Program-made: the position numbers and the translations under genes | From: Vibrio variabilis | GTDB taxonomy: Bacteria > Pseudomonadota > Gammaproteobacteria > Enterobacterales > Vibrionaceae | Assembly (NCBI RefSeq): GCF_003263785.1 | Contig: NZ_JYJK01000073.1 | Location: forward strand, 1-64,000 | DNA length: 64,000 nt | Direction: 5' to 3' | In this document: in pieces, positions 28,215-39,163 of the stretch | How positions within the stretch are numbered: position 1 is the stretch's first letter | How the letters are laid out: the number at the start of each line of letters is the position of its first letter | The notes under the pieces: generated by a model | Told to the model about the DNA's origin: nothing | Databases searched by the model: none | What the model saw: the letters and a program-made list of their open reading frames with translations, nothing else

Positions 28215-28493
28215 TTATGCACCGTTTCTACGACTTACTTCCTTCTTATAGCTGGACTCGCGATACAGCCAAAGTGCGCAGTTAGCGGCTACCATAAGGC
28301 CGGCGAACAAACCAAAGTTCTTGGCCTGACTCTGCAGAAACACCAGAATACCGGCATCTGACACGGCAGAGTATTGGAAAACGATACTAAAGATCATATA
28401 GAAAAGTACTGCGGCAAACGTACTTTTAGAGATCCAATTCAGAAAGCCTTGCTCGCGCTTTTTTTGCCAAATCTGAAACACTTTATCGTTCAT
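28215..28493 (-). CDS. Small two-pass membrane protein
   Basis: 92 residues with two hydrophobic spans (about 23-42 and 58-76) and charged ends. No family recognised. The same frame stays open past the TAA for another 60-odd codons toward katG (PYLTEQVRVEKSEKEV and so on), so the stop may be an error or the tail a remnant. Spacing to neighbours does not suggest an operon. Confidence 0.55.
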   Translation of the reverse strand: MNDKVFQIWQKKREQGFLNWISKSTFAAVLFYMIFSIVFQYSAVSDAGILVFLQSQAKNFGLFAGLMVAANCALWLYRESSYKKEVSRRNGA

Positions 28494-28617
28494 ATTCTCA
28501 ATCCTGTTTAATGAGCTACTCTTTATCGATGCTGCTTCGCCACTACAACGTTGTTTGCAATAGCAGAATTGTCATACAAAACAACAATAGAAGCAAGCCA
28601 GAGAATGCTCGCCAGCG

Positions 28618-28905
28618 TTAACCTATCGGTTTACAAGTGCCTAGAAGTGTACTTTTGTACTGATAGCCGGTAATTATTCCATTTGCATCGGCATAGAATG
28701 TGTATGTGCAGCGGTCATTAAAGATCTTATAAATAATCTCTTGTTCACCACTGTCACTCTCTATCAGCTCGCGGGGCTCTCCCCAATGATCTATCAGCTC
28801 ACCTCGCTCCCTACCGGGCCACTCCTTTCCTAAATAGTCACCCGTTACAAACAATGAACAACCACTCAAAAACACAACGATAAATACTGTCAAAAGTTTT
28901 TTCAT
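28618..28905 (-). CDS. Small lipoprotein
   Basis: 95 residues. Signal peptide with lipobox LSGCS (Cys about 16), so it should be lipidated. The mature part has WGEPRELIES and YTFYADANGIITGYQY, which gives a SmpA/OmlA-like (BamE-like) flavour of short beta-strands, but the match is weak. Stands alone. Confidence 0.65.
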   Translation of the reverse strand: MKKLLTVFIVVFLSGCSLFVTGDYLGKEWPGRERGELIDHWGEPRELIESDSGEQEIIYKIFNDRCTYTFYADANGIITGYQYKSTLLGTCKPIG

Positions 28906-29238
28906 TTCACCCTAACTCTTATGCTTCATACGCGGATGCCAATAGCCTTTAAAAAGTACGATTACCGCATTCGTCTCATTCCGTACTAGAACAGCCGGGC
29001 TTCAATCAAATCTTTCATTTCACTTAACGGCTCGTGAATGGAGTTAGATTTAAGCACCATCTGTAGCAAGCATAAACGATTTCACTTATCGTGATATGTC
29101 GAGAAGAGTATAGGTTTTGTAAAGCGGCTCACTGATTTTATAGAAACATTAAACGTTAAAACGCCCGATGTGGTAAATCGGGCGTTTTGAAGTAAAAAGC
29201 ATTCCTTGCTAAGGATCTAAATGTACAACCTACGAACT
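28906..29238. other. Intergenic region
   Basis: Holds the terminator at 29158-29188 for the minus-strand flavin oxidoreductase. The rest, up to the lipoprotein start, should contain the lipoprotein promoter. No open reading frame or other structure stands out. Confidence 0.5.
29158..29188 (-). terminator. Intrinsic terminator of the flavin oxidoreductase gene
   Basis: AAAACGCCCGAT (29158-29169) and ATCGGGCGTTTT (29177-29188) form a perfect 12-bp stem; on the minus strand it ends in TTTT. It lies 50 nt beyond the gene's stop. Confidence 0.8.
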
Positions 29239-30365
29239 CTAAAGCGCGGCTAGTTGAGCTTTTCTTTCTTTGTTTACCACGCAGAAGTTACCACGTTTGG
29301 TACGGCACTTAGAGCAGCGCTCGCACTCAACAGGTGCTCGGTCTCCCGCTTTCCATCTCTTAATGAGTTTTGGCTCAGAAAGAAGTGGACGTGATAGTGC
29401 AAAGTATTGAATGTCTGTTGTGTTGGCGAGTGCTTCGATGGCAGCGATGTCGGTTAATCCACCCACCGTAATAACGGGAATCGACACATCTTGCTTATGA
29501 CTTGCCCATACTCGTGGAAGTAGCCCTCTTCTTGAATAGTAAAGCCATCATGCTCTTCACCTACCATCGTATTGGCTTTTCCGTGGATGTTGCCAGAGAT
29601 CACAATGGCATCAACACCAACTTCTTCGAGCTTTTTACACACTTTGCGAGTTTCTTTAAAGGTGAGTCCCCCTTCAAAAAACTCAGTGGCGGTCAGTTTA
29701 ACCAAAATCGGAAAATCGCCGCCCACAAGATTGCGGCATTCACGATATATCTCGAGTAAGAAACGCATGCGATTTTCTAAACTACCACCATACTCATCAT
29801 CGCGACGATTGTAATATGGACTCAAGAACTGATTAATGAGGTACGTGTGCGCAGCGTGAATCTCCACACCATCAAAGCCCGACTGTTTGGCTCTAAATGT
29901 TGCTTTCGCAAATGCGGCAACGATGTAATCAATATCAGATTTGGTCATCGCTGTACCTTGAGTTTGAGTCCCCATCTCAGGTACATCACTTGGTGCGAAG
30001 ATAACGCGCTCGCCAACATTATAGGTCGTCTTGGTACCACCATAGGCCAGCTGCATTACGATCTTTGAGTCGTTGTCGTGAACCAAACTTGTTAGCTTTT
30101 GGTATTCTGGGATAAACGAATCGTCGTACATGCCCATCATGCCAGCGTTAGGTTTTTCTTCTTCGACAATGTTGGCATAGCCAGTCACAATCAGGCCGAC
30201 TTCGCCCTGGGCTAACTCTTCATAGATGGCATACAACTTATCGGTCATATGACCCTCTTCCGTTGCCATGTTTTCCCAAGTCGCACTTCTCACGAAGCGG
30301 TTCTTCAGTGTCAAATTGCCAATACGGCTTTCTGTGAACAAGTGGCTCAAGTCCAATCCCCTCAA
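29239..30365 (-). CDS. NADH:flavin oxidoreductase, old yellow enzyme family, one frameshift
   Basis: About 375 residues. TIM-barrel FMN enzyme: LTLKNRFVRSATWE near the start, VEIHAAHTYLINQFLSPYYN, the NRRDDEYGGSLENRMRF motif, and VDAIVISGNIHGKAN. After a shift near 29490 it resumes IPVITVGGLTDIAAIEAL and FALSRPLLSEPKLIKRW. A C-terminal CERCSKCRTKRGNFC Cys cluster may bind iron-sulfur or be structural; it recalls the linker of dienoyl-CoA reductase-type enzymes. Start unclear, as the longest reading uses TTG at 30365. Substrate unknown, probably an alpha,beta-unsaturated compound. Confidence 0.8.
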
Positions 30366-30554
30366 AGTATCGTTAAGCTTATTGCCGAAAAAATGCAGCG
30401 AGACCGGATAGTACAGGGAATGTAGGTGATAAATATTAATCTAGATTAAGGAATTGATGCACTGGATGGTTAATTGATGATGATTGTCCTATTCAGGGTT
30501 CACTGCTTCACAGAGAAACCACCTATGAAGATGACTTAGCGCTCTTAATAAGCT

Positions 30555-31004
30555 TTACTTATCAATGGCTGACAATGCCTCTTTAACGTCAAATGATTCT
30601 CCAAACAGGCCAGATTCTCTTAATCGTTCGATGTTGTTTAGAAACTCCGTATCTATGAGGTCTTTATGTACAGCTAGCAGCCCACTTTGTCGGAATTGAA
30701 ACCAGTCGGTCAATAGCTTTGAGTCTCCGTTCCTCAAGCTTTTGAGATACAGTTGATATACAAGTTCTTTTTCTTCAGACTCTACACAGAACTGCATCAA
30801 GCGGTCTTTTATCAATAGTAATGCCACTTTTCTCGATGTTGAGTCTTTCGAAACTAACCAAGGATCATCAATTTTTCGGAAATTTGTCTCAGGCTTCTCT
30901 AAACATTGCTTTGTCTTTGAATCTAATGCTTGTAGAGCACTTTCTAGGTTTGCCTGTGCATTAACCGAGAAAAGAAAAACAAGCGTAGTAACGAGTAGCT
31001 TCAC
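30555..31004 (-). CDS. Secreted or periplasmic protein of unknown function
   Basis: 149 residues. The start is taken as GTG 31004, overlapping the stop of the upstream MAPEG gene as GTGA, because this begins a signal peptide (VKLLVTTLVFLFSVNAQA). The mature part is helical with three Cys (TKQCLEKP, QFCVES). The family is not recognised. Confidence 0.55.
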   Translation of the reverse strand: MKLLVTTLVFLFSVNAQANLESALQALDSKTKQCLEKPETNFRKIDDPWLVSKDSTSRKVALLLIKDRLMQFCVESEEKELVYQLYLKSLRNGDSKLLTDWFQFRQSGLLAVHKDLIDTEFLNNIERLRESGLFGESFDVKEALSAIDK

Positions 31005-31384
31005 AAACACTGCCCCATAATGGCAAACGAACACGCTATCGCGATAAACCATGAGATAGAGCGCAGTGTGCTCTTATCAATTAAATAGAGGGTGTGATAG
31101 ATGACTCGAAATACAATGTGTACGATTGCGAGTAGTTGTACGTTTTCAGTCGTGTTCTCTGTTGCAATCGCAAGCAATATCGCTATCCCAAATACCAACA
31201 AAGACTCAAAAGCATTTTGGTGGGATGCTAGCGCTCGTGCACCAAAGCCTTCTAAACGAGATTGCTGTTCTCTAGGGTGGTTATTGTCGTATCCACCCTC
31301 TTTTGCCATCGCGATCGCCAAAGGGATTTTGACTAGGTAGGGAAGAAATGAGGCGAAAAGTAAACAAAGAATGAGTACCGTCAC
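31001..31384 (-). CDS. MAPEG-family membrane protein
   Basis: 127 residues, four hydrophobic spans. The region NHPREQQSRLEGFGARALASHQNAFESL between spans 1 and 2 matches the MAPEG (membrane-associated eicosanoid/glutathione metabolism) signature, with Arg and Asn/His that bind glutathione in characterised relatives. Bacterial members are mostly uncharacterised. GTG start. Coupled to the next gene by a 4-bp overlap. Confidence 0.75.
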   Translation of the reverse strand: MTVLILCLLFASFLPYLVKIPLAIAMAKEGGYDNNHPREQQSRLEGFGARALASHQNAFESLLVFGIAILLAIATENTTENVQLLAIVHIVFRVIYHTLYLIDKSTLRSISWFIAIACSFAIMGQCL

Positions 31385-31440
31385 GTGAATGTCCTTTTTC
31401 GTAAATATTAGTCTGAATTACTGAACGACATCATACGCGA

Positions 31441-31983
31441 TTAGAACGTCGGTGGCGTTGCTGCACTTATCAACTCACACTCAACTTTACCTCTATTACG
31501 AAAACGGTGCGGCTTTCTGGTTTCGAAGTAGTAAGAATCGCCGGCCTTGAGGACACGGGTTTGACTGCCCACGGTAATTTCGATTTCTCCGCGAATGACG
31601 ACGCCGCCTTCCTCTCCTTCATGCTGCATGAAATCGGTACCGGTGTCTGAACCTGGTGGGTAAATTTCTCGAAGGATGGCTAGATCTCTGCCCTCGCGTT
31701 TGGCGCCAACAAGTAGCATCTTGATCTTGCCGTCACCTAAATCTGCCATTTGATCGGCTGTGAAGAAGATTTCGTCTTTCGGCTCCACATCTAGCGTAAA
31801 GAACTCACCCATTGAGATTGGAATAGCGTCGAGGATTTTTTTTAATGAACCCACTGAGGGGTTCACTAAGTTTTGCTCAATTTGAGAAATCATGGAGTTG
31901 GTAACACCACTGCGCTTTGCCAGTTCTCGTTGCGATAGTCCGCGCATTGTGCGAATGGTTTTTAGCTGTTTCCCTACATCCAT
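31441..31983 (-). CDS. puuR: XRE-cupin repressor of putrescine genes, PuuR
   Basis: 180 residues. An N-terminal helix-turn-helix (LKTIRTMRGLSQRELAKRSG, VTNSMISQIEQNLVNPSVGS) and a C-terminal cupin (HEGEEGGVVIRGEIEITV, GDSYYFETRKPHRFRNRG). This is the PuuR layout, where putrescine releases the repressor. It is the last gene of the puuA-aminotransferase-potFGHI minus-strand run, 45 nt after potI. Similar in sequence to the regulator at 20939, with which it may share operators. Confidence 0.88.
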   Translation of the reverse strand: MDVGKQLKTIRTMRGLSQRELAKRSGVTNSMISQIEQNLVNPSVGSLKKILDAIPISMGEFFTLDVEPKDEIFFTADQMADLGDGKIKMLLVGAKREGRDLAILREIYPPGSDTGTDFMQHEGEEGGVVIRGEIEITVGSQTRVLKAGDSYYFETRKPHRFRNRGKVECELISAATPPTF

Positions 31984-32028
31984 GAATTTCTCTCCAAATT
32001 GAGTTTATTATCAGCAATTTAGTTCCGT

Positions 32029-32871
32029 TTACTGCTGACTCATCTTCATTTCTAGCAGCCTACGCTTTTCTGCCTTTGCCATCAACCACCACGCGATAAA
32101 TGTGGCACAGGAGACAGCGAGTATCGTGAGTGTTGCCAGTGCGTTTATCTTAGGACTCACCCCTAACCTTACGCTGGAGAACACCACCATAGGCAAAGTT
32201 GTTGCACTAGGCCCTGATACAAAGCTCGCAATCACCAAGTCATCGAGTGACAAAGTAAATGCCAGTAGCCAGCCCGCTAGAATCGCTGGTGCAATCGACG
32301 GTAGCGTGATTTGGAAGAACACCTTCCAAGGCGGCGCACCTAAGTCCATCGCGGCTTCTTCGATTGAGCGGTCGACTTCTTGAAGCCTTGAACTCACAAC
32401 CACAGTGACATACGCAGTACAAAACGTCACGTGGGCTATCCAAATGGTCATCATGCCACGTTGGCTGAAGATATCGAACACTTGCCCCATTGCGATAAAC
32501 AGCAATAGTAGTGACAAACCAGTAATAACTTCTGGCATAACCAAAGGCGCGGTGATCATAAAGGCAAAGCCCGTCTCACCCTTGAACTTACCGAATCGAT
32601 TAAGGACGAAGGCGGCGATAATGCCAAGAACCACAGCAGCACTTGCTGATAAGAACCCGATGATAAGGCTGAGTTTTACACCGCCCATTAGCAAGTCATC
32701 TTGTAGTAGCTCAGAGTACCACTTAAATGAAAAGCCTGACCAAACCGTTACCAAGCGGTTCTCGTTAAACGAGTAGATGATCAGAATCAGGATCGGCAAA
32801 TAAAGGAAGGCAAAGCCCGCACCCAATATCACCCATTTAAGTTTACTGTTGTAAACTGGGATGTCGTTCAT
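32029..32871 (-). CDS. potI: Putrescine ABC transporter permease PotI
   Basis: 280 residues, the length of E. coli PotI. Six membrane spans and the permease EAA loop (EEAAMDLGAPPWKVFFQITLP, about residue 168) that contacts the ATPase. It starts with ATGA overlapping potH. Together with PotH it forms the membrane channel for putrescine. Intact frame. Confidence 0.92.
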   Translation of the reverse strand: MNDIPVYNSKLKWVILGAGFAFLYLPILILIIYSFNENRLVTVWSGFSFKWYSELLQDDLLMGGVKLSLIIGFLSASAAVVLGIIAAFVLNRFGKFKGETGFAFMITAPLVMPEVITGLSLLLLFIAMGQVFDIFSQRGMMTIWIAHVTFCTAYVTVVVSSRLQEVDRSIEEAAMDLGAPPWKVFFQITLPSIAPAILAGWLLAFTLSLDDLVIASFVSGPSATTLPMVVFSSVRLGVSPKINALATLTILAVSCATFIAWWLMAKAEKRRLLEMKMSQQ

Positions 32872-33784
32872 CCTTGAGCCTCCAATTCACGTTTTTGATA
32901 GCGGTGGAACCATAGAATCGGCAGCATCAGAATAAGCAGCATCACTATGGCGACGGCGGATGCCACAGGCCAGTCTCGGTTGTTGAAGAATTCTTGCCAC
33001 AAGACCTTACCGATTAGAACGGTATCGGGGCCACCGAGCAACTCTGGGATAACGAATTCACCTACGGCTGGAATAAACACCAACATAGAGCCTGCGATGA
33101 TGCCCGCTCGTGTGAGTGGAACGAGCACCGTAAACAGCGTTGTCATTGGTTTAGCACCTAAGTCACTCGCGGCTTCAAGTAACGAGTAGTCCACACGCAT
33201 CAGCGCTGTGTACAGCGGCAGCACCATAAACGGCAAATAGGTGTAGATGATGCGATATAGACGGCGGTATCGGTGTGTAAGATTTGCAATGGCTCGTCAA
33301 TAACGCCAGACATCAGCAAGACATTATTAAGCAGTCCGTTATTTTTTAGGATGCCTATCCATGCGTAGACTCGAATCAGGAAACTCGTCCACGAAGGCAA
33401 GATGATGAGCATCAAAAGCACATTACGGGTACTTGGCGTAGAGTGGACAATCGCCCACGCAATCGGAAAACCAATGATGAGACACAATACTGTCGAGACA
33501 AAGGCGATGCGAATCGACTGAATGTAAGAGGACGCGTAGAGATCATCTTCAATCAGGTATTGGTAGTTACTTATATTGAGTAGCAGTTGCAGCTGTTGCT
33601 CTGCATAACTCAACAGCTCTGAATATGGCGGAATGGCGATTTGTGCTTCTGCGAAACTGATCTTAAATACAATAAGAAACGGCAGCAGGAAGAACAGTAG
33701 GAGCCAACCGTACGGCACGGCTAGTAGCAGACACTTAGGCGTCGGTACCACGCTCCAAATATTAAGTTTGGCTGGTTTCTTCAT
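32868..33784 (-). CDS. potH: Putrescine ABC transporter permease PotH, one frameshift
   Basis: About 305 residues. N-terminal span (VPYGWLLLFFLLPFLIVFKIS), large periplasmic loop, then inner-membrane helices. The frame breaks near 33250, after ILHTDTAVYI, and resumes YLPFMVLPLYTALMRVDYSL with the EAA loop LLEAASDLGAKPMTTLFTV. The start is ATG 33784, overlapping the potG stop (ATGA), rather than the longer reading to 33841. Confidence 0.9.
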
Positions 33785-34922
33785 ATCTTGAGTACCACAC
33801 AACTTTCCTTGTCCCAGCAAAGATTGACTCTTTGCTCCCATGTAGGCATTCCTTTCCTAACACGACTGGTATTTTGCAGTGTTGCTGTGACCAGTTTTCC
33901 TGAGTCGAGTCTTACGTGATAGATCGACTGATTACCCATATAGGCGATATCTTCGACGAGTCCACTACAATGATTCGGCGACGGATTCATATGATCGCAC
34001 AATGTAATTTTCTCAGGTCTCACAGCAATCGATACGGGGATACCAGGCGCGCCAGAGATACCGTGACTGATAGAGATCGGATTACTCATATCTGGCGTGC
34101 GAACAGTTGAATGGTCAGCTTCGTTGGTTTCAAGCACACCTTCGAAGATGTTGACCGAGCCAATAAACTTGGCGGCAAATTTGGAGTTCGGGTGCTCGTA
34201 AATCGACTCTGGCGAGCCGATCTGTACAAACTGCCCTTTATTCATAATGGCGATGCGAGTTGCCATGGTCATGGCTTCTTCTTGGTCGTGGGTGACCATT
34301 ACACAGGTCACGCCGACGCTTTCTAAGATATCGACCACCTCGAGCTGCATCTTTTCTCTTAGGTTTTTGTCTAGTGCGCCCATCGGCTCATCAAGTAGCA
34401 GCAGTTTGGGCTTTTTCGCTAAGCTTCTTGCCAGCGCAACACGCTGTCTTTGTCCGCCAGATAGTTGATGCGGTTTACGCTTGGCGAAATCGGTCATTCG
34501 TACCAGCTCGAGCATGTGCTTCACCGTTGCGTCGATCTCTTTGCTTGGCATGCGTCTTGTTTCAAACCAAAGGCGATGTTCTTCTCCACCGTCATATGTG
34601 GAAACAGCGCGTAAGATTGGAACATCATATTCACAGGTCGTTTGTAAGGCGGAATGTCTGCCAAATCTTCACCATCAAGGATGATTTGGCCGGCCGTTGG
34701 CTGTTCGAAACCTGCAAGCATGCGCAGCAGCGTTGATTTACCGCAGCCAGAGGCGCCAAGTAGCGCGAATAGCTCGCCTTGATTGATGGTGAGATCAATG
34801 TTGTCCACCGCTACGTGACCATCGAAATCCTTAGTCAGACCTCGAATTTCTAGAAGTGGTTTGGGTGGCACTGGGGCAACGTGTTGATGGTTAAGCTCTG
34901 TATCGAGTGACATCACTGTCAT
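33781..34922 (-). CDS. potG: Putrescine ABC transporter ATPase PotG, one frameshift
   Basis: About 380 residues. Walker [11 protein letters not shown]-loop [12 protein letters not shown], signature [16 protein letters not shown], Walker [13 protein letters not shown] and His-loop [10 protein letters not shown]. The C-terminal TOBE-like domain starts about 260. The frame breaks near 34553 ([17 protein letters not shown]). The start at ATG 34922 has GGAG at a good distance. It energises import of putrescine with PotH/PotI. Confidence 0.92.
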
Positions 34923-34975
34923 GGTAGTCTCCAAGCAAACGCGGCGACCCAAGTCGAGTCGCCAAATAGTACTAA

Positions 34976-36114
<1,139 letters not shown>

Positions 36115-36160
36115 TTAATACCTTTATTGTGCTTTTCTAGGTATTGGGTAGTCTCGTCGG

Positions 36161-37525
36161 CTACTGCGAAACGTCGGCGAGTGTTTTGTCGAGTGCGAGT
36201 TTTGCTTTTTCGATGAATTCATCGATCTCGTCTCGGGTAATAATTAACGGTGGCGAACAAATCATGGTGTCCCCTACCGCTCGAAGAACGACACCTGAGT
36301 TAAAACAGTTCTCACGACAACGCGTCCCTACATCGACGTCTTTGTGGTATCGCTCATTGGTTTGTTTGTCTTTGACCAGTTCAATCGCACCAACCAAACC
36401 TTTCGTTCTTGCTTCACCGACCATTGGGTGCTCTAAAAGCTCACTCCAACGTGAAGCAAAGTAAGGGGCGGTATCTTCGCGAACTTGGTTGATGATATTG
36501 CGGTTCTGCATCTCCTTGATATTGGCGATGGCAACCGCACAGGCAGCTGGGTGACCTGAGTAGGTAAACCCGTGCGCGAACTCGGTGTCAGCATCTGTCA
36601 GCACCTTGGCAACGTGGTCGCGAACCATCACACCACCAAGTGGCAAATAGCCTGAGGTAATGCCTTTTGCCATACACATCAGATCTGGTTTGATGTTGTA
36701 AGTTTGGCTAGCAAACCATTCGCCTGTTCGTCCGAAACCACAGATCACTTCATCAGCAATCAAAAGGATTTCGTATTTATCACAGATGCGTTGAATTTCT
36801 GGCCAGTAGCTGTCAGGCGGGATAATTACGCCACCAGCACCTTGAATGGGCTCAGCGATAAACGCAGCGACATTCTCTTCACCAAGTTCAAGGATCTTCG
36901 CTTCAAGCTGACGTGCGCGTTCCAAGCCAAACTCATTCGCATCCATACCCTGACCTTCACCGAAGTGATATGGTTGGTCGATATGAGTAATGTTTGGCAA
37001 TGGCAAACCACCTTGAGCATGCATAAACGCCATACCACCCAAGCTTGCGCCCGCCATGGTACTGCCGTGGTAAGCATTCTTACGGCTGATGATGGTTTGT
37101 TTGTTTGGTTTGCCTAGGCTTGTCCAGTAGTGGCGAACCATGCGAACCACAGTGTCGTTACACTCAGAACCCGACCCAGTAAAGAACACATGATTCATGC
37201 CCTCAGGTGCTACTTCAGCAAGCAGCGTCGAAAGCTCAACAGCAGGTGGATGCGTAGTCTGGAAAAACAGATTGTAGTAAGGCAACTCCTTTAGCTGGTT
37301 AGTCGCCGCTTCAATGAGAGGCTCACAGTTGTAGCCCATATTCACGCACCAAAGACCCGCCATACCATCCAAGATTTTGTTGTCGTGCTCATCGTAGATG
37401 TAGATGCCTTCTGCACGAGTAATCACTCGTGAACCTTTGTCGTTTAGTGCTTTGAAGTTAGTAAATGGATGGAGACAGTGTGCGCTGTCTTGCTCTATCC
37501 ATTTTGATCCGTTTTGTACTGACAT
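36161..37525 (-). CDS. Class III aminotransferase, putrescine/omega-amine type (SpuC-like)
   Basis: 454 residues, intact. PLP-fold markers: FFTGSGSECNDTVVRMVRHY, AYHGSTMAGASLGG, LIADEVICGFGRTG and the Lys in MCMAKGITSGYLPLGG. Close to the SpuC/putrescine-pyruvate or GABA-type transaminases, which move the amino group of putrescine, cadaverine or omega-amino acids to pyruvate. It lies between puuA and potF on the minus strand, in the putrescine operon, 58 nt after the puuA stop. Substrate preference cannot be told from sequence alone. Confidence 0.88.
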   Translation of the reverse strand: MSVQNGSKWIEQDSAHCLHPFTNFKALNDKGSRVITRAEGIYIYDEHDNKILDGMAGLWCVNMGYNCEPLIEAATNQLKELPYYNLFFQTTHPPAVELSTLLAEVAPEGMNHVFFTGSGSECNDTVVRMVRHYWTSLGKPNKQTIISRKNAYHGSTMAGASLGGMAFMHAQGGLPLPNITHIDQPYHFGEGQGMDANEFGLERARQLEAKILELGEENVAAFIAEPIQGAGGVIIPPDSYWPEIQRICDKYEILLIADEVICGFGRTGEWFASQTYNIKPDLMCMAKGITSGYLPLGGVMVRDHVAKVLTDADTEFAHGFTYSGHPAACAVAIANIKEMQNRNIINQVREDTAPYFASRWSELLEHPMVGEARTKGLVGAIELVKDKQTNERYHKDVDVGTRCRENCFNSGVVLRAVGDTMICSPPLIITRDEIDEFIEKAKLALDKTLADVSQ

Positions 37526-37583
37526 AAATTACTTTCCATTTCCTGCTGTTTAATTGATGCTCTTTTCGATAGCGTTGCCTTAG

Positions 37584-38911
37584 TTACACGTTTAAAAGTA
37601 AGAATTCTCGCTCCCAAGAACTGATAACTTGGAAGAAGGTTTTGTACTCTTTGCGTTTGATTGCCACATAAGCCGATACGAATCGGTCGCCTAGGATTTC
37701 GCGTAATTCATCGCTGTTCTCTAGCAGAACCAATGCATCCTCTAGGTTATGAGGAAGCGAGTATGGTTCAGTCGTCATATCGCCTGTGCTCTTCTCCGTT
37801 GGCGTAAGTTTTTCTTTCATGCCAGGTAACCACACGCTAAGGTCAAAGCCATCGCCAGGTATGGGTTAGCATCTGCGCCTGCGTAACGGTTTTCTAAACG
37901 TCTTGAATCACGGTCAGACACTGGAACACGAAGACCAACAGTACGGTTATCTTCACCCCAAGCCACATTGGTCGGCGCCGAATCTCCGAATACCAATCGA
38001 CGGTACGAGTTCACATTCGGAGCAAAAAACGCAATTGCCGCCGGTGTGTACTTCTGCATGCCGCCGATGTAGTTCATGAACAGTTCGCTGTTTGAGCCAT
38101 CTTCGTTGGCGAATAGGTTTTTGCCTTTGTCATCAACTAGACTTTGGTGAATGTGCATCGCACTGCCCGGCTCGTCTTCCATCGGTTTTGCCATAAAGGT
38201 GGCGTAGACATCATGTCTTAACGCTGCTTCTCGTACCGTGCGTTTGAATAGGAATACTTGGTCTGCTCTGTCTAACGCTCGCCGTGGTCGAAGTTAAGCT
38301 CCATCTGGCTGCACCAGACTCATGGACTAGAGTATCGACATCCAAACCCTGCGCTTCGCAGTAGTCATACATGTCTTCAAAAATAGGATCGAACTCGTTA
38401 ACCGCATCGATACTGAATGACTGTCTTGCTGTTTCTGGGCGACCATTACGACCAATTGGTGGCTCAAGGGGGTAGTCCCAATCCAGGTTTTTCTGAACTA
38501 GGAAGAACTCTAGCTCTGGCGCGACAACTGGATGCCAGCCTTCTTTTTCGTAGAGACTCAACACACGGCGTAACACAGCACGTGGTGAGATATCGACTGG
38601 GTTACCCTCTACGGTGTAGCAGTCGTGGATCACTTGCGCCGTGGGCTCTTTCGTCCAAGGAACAAATCGAATTGTGTTTTGGTCGGGCTCCAGAGTCATG
38701 TCCTTCTCGGTCAGGTCGATCATACTTTCATCGTCTGGCCAATCGCCGGTCACGGTCTGGAAAAAAACCACTTCGGGAAGACGCATGCCCCTTCTCGAAG
38801 GAATTTTTTCGCTGGCATAATTTTGCCTCGAGCGTTGCCCGTGATATCCGGGATCAAACACTCAACTTCAGTAATACGGTTCTCTTCTATCCATTTCCTA
38901 ATCGTTTCCAT
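37584..38911 (-). CDS. puuA: Gamma-glutamylputrescine synthetase PuuA, four frameshifts
   Basis: About 442 residues when restored. Glutamine-synthetase-fold ligase that joins glutamate to putrescine with ATP. Visible parts: METIRKWIEENRITEVEC at the true start (38911), MRLPEVVFFQTVTGDWPDDE, APELEFFLVQ, DTLVHESGAAQMELNFDHGE, AMHIHQSLVDDKGKNLF, FFAPNVNSYRRLVFGDSAPT and NRTVGLRVPVSDRDSRRLEN. Frames break near 38788 (REG/MRLPE), 38310, 38280 and 37830 (CGYLA/MKEKLTP). The break density within one ordinary gene argues for consensus errors. Confidence 0.85.
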
Positions 38912-39163
38912 AAATCCTTCTTTTCGTTACTCGCTCAACGAATTTATCAATAAGCTCCCATTTAGCATTGGCATCGACCTGTATAAATGTCAAACAATGA
39001 TGTTAATTATTTTGCAACTTTTGAGATGGTGATTAACATTTTGGATACAATAGTGTTGTGTTTTACTGAACATTGTGTCTATGGTTAAAAAGCAACCAAC
39101 ACGGTTAAGTCCAACTTAGGGCTTGATACATAAGGAATCGTTGGGAAAAGTGGAGGAGCCACA
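38912..39163. promoter_or_regulatory. Divergent promoter region between puuA and puuA2
   Basis: 252 bp shared by two putrescine operons read in opposite directions. It contains an inverted repeat, ATGTTAAT (39000-39007) and ATTAACAT (39032-39039), with 24 bp between the arms, and the stretch TTTTACTGAACATTGTGTC near 39061-39079, whose TGAACA recalls the PuuR site. Likely PuuR operators and both promoters are here. Exact -35/-10 boxes were not assigned. Confidence 0.5.
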
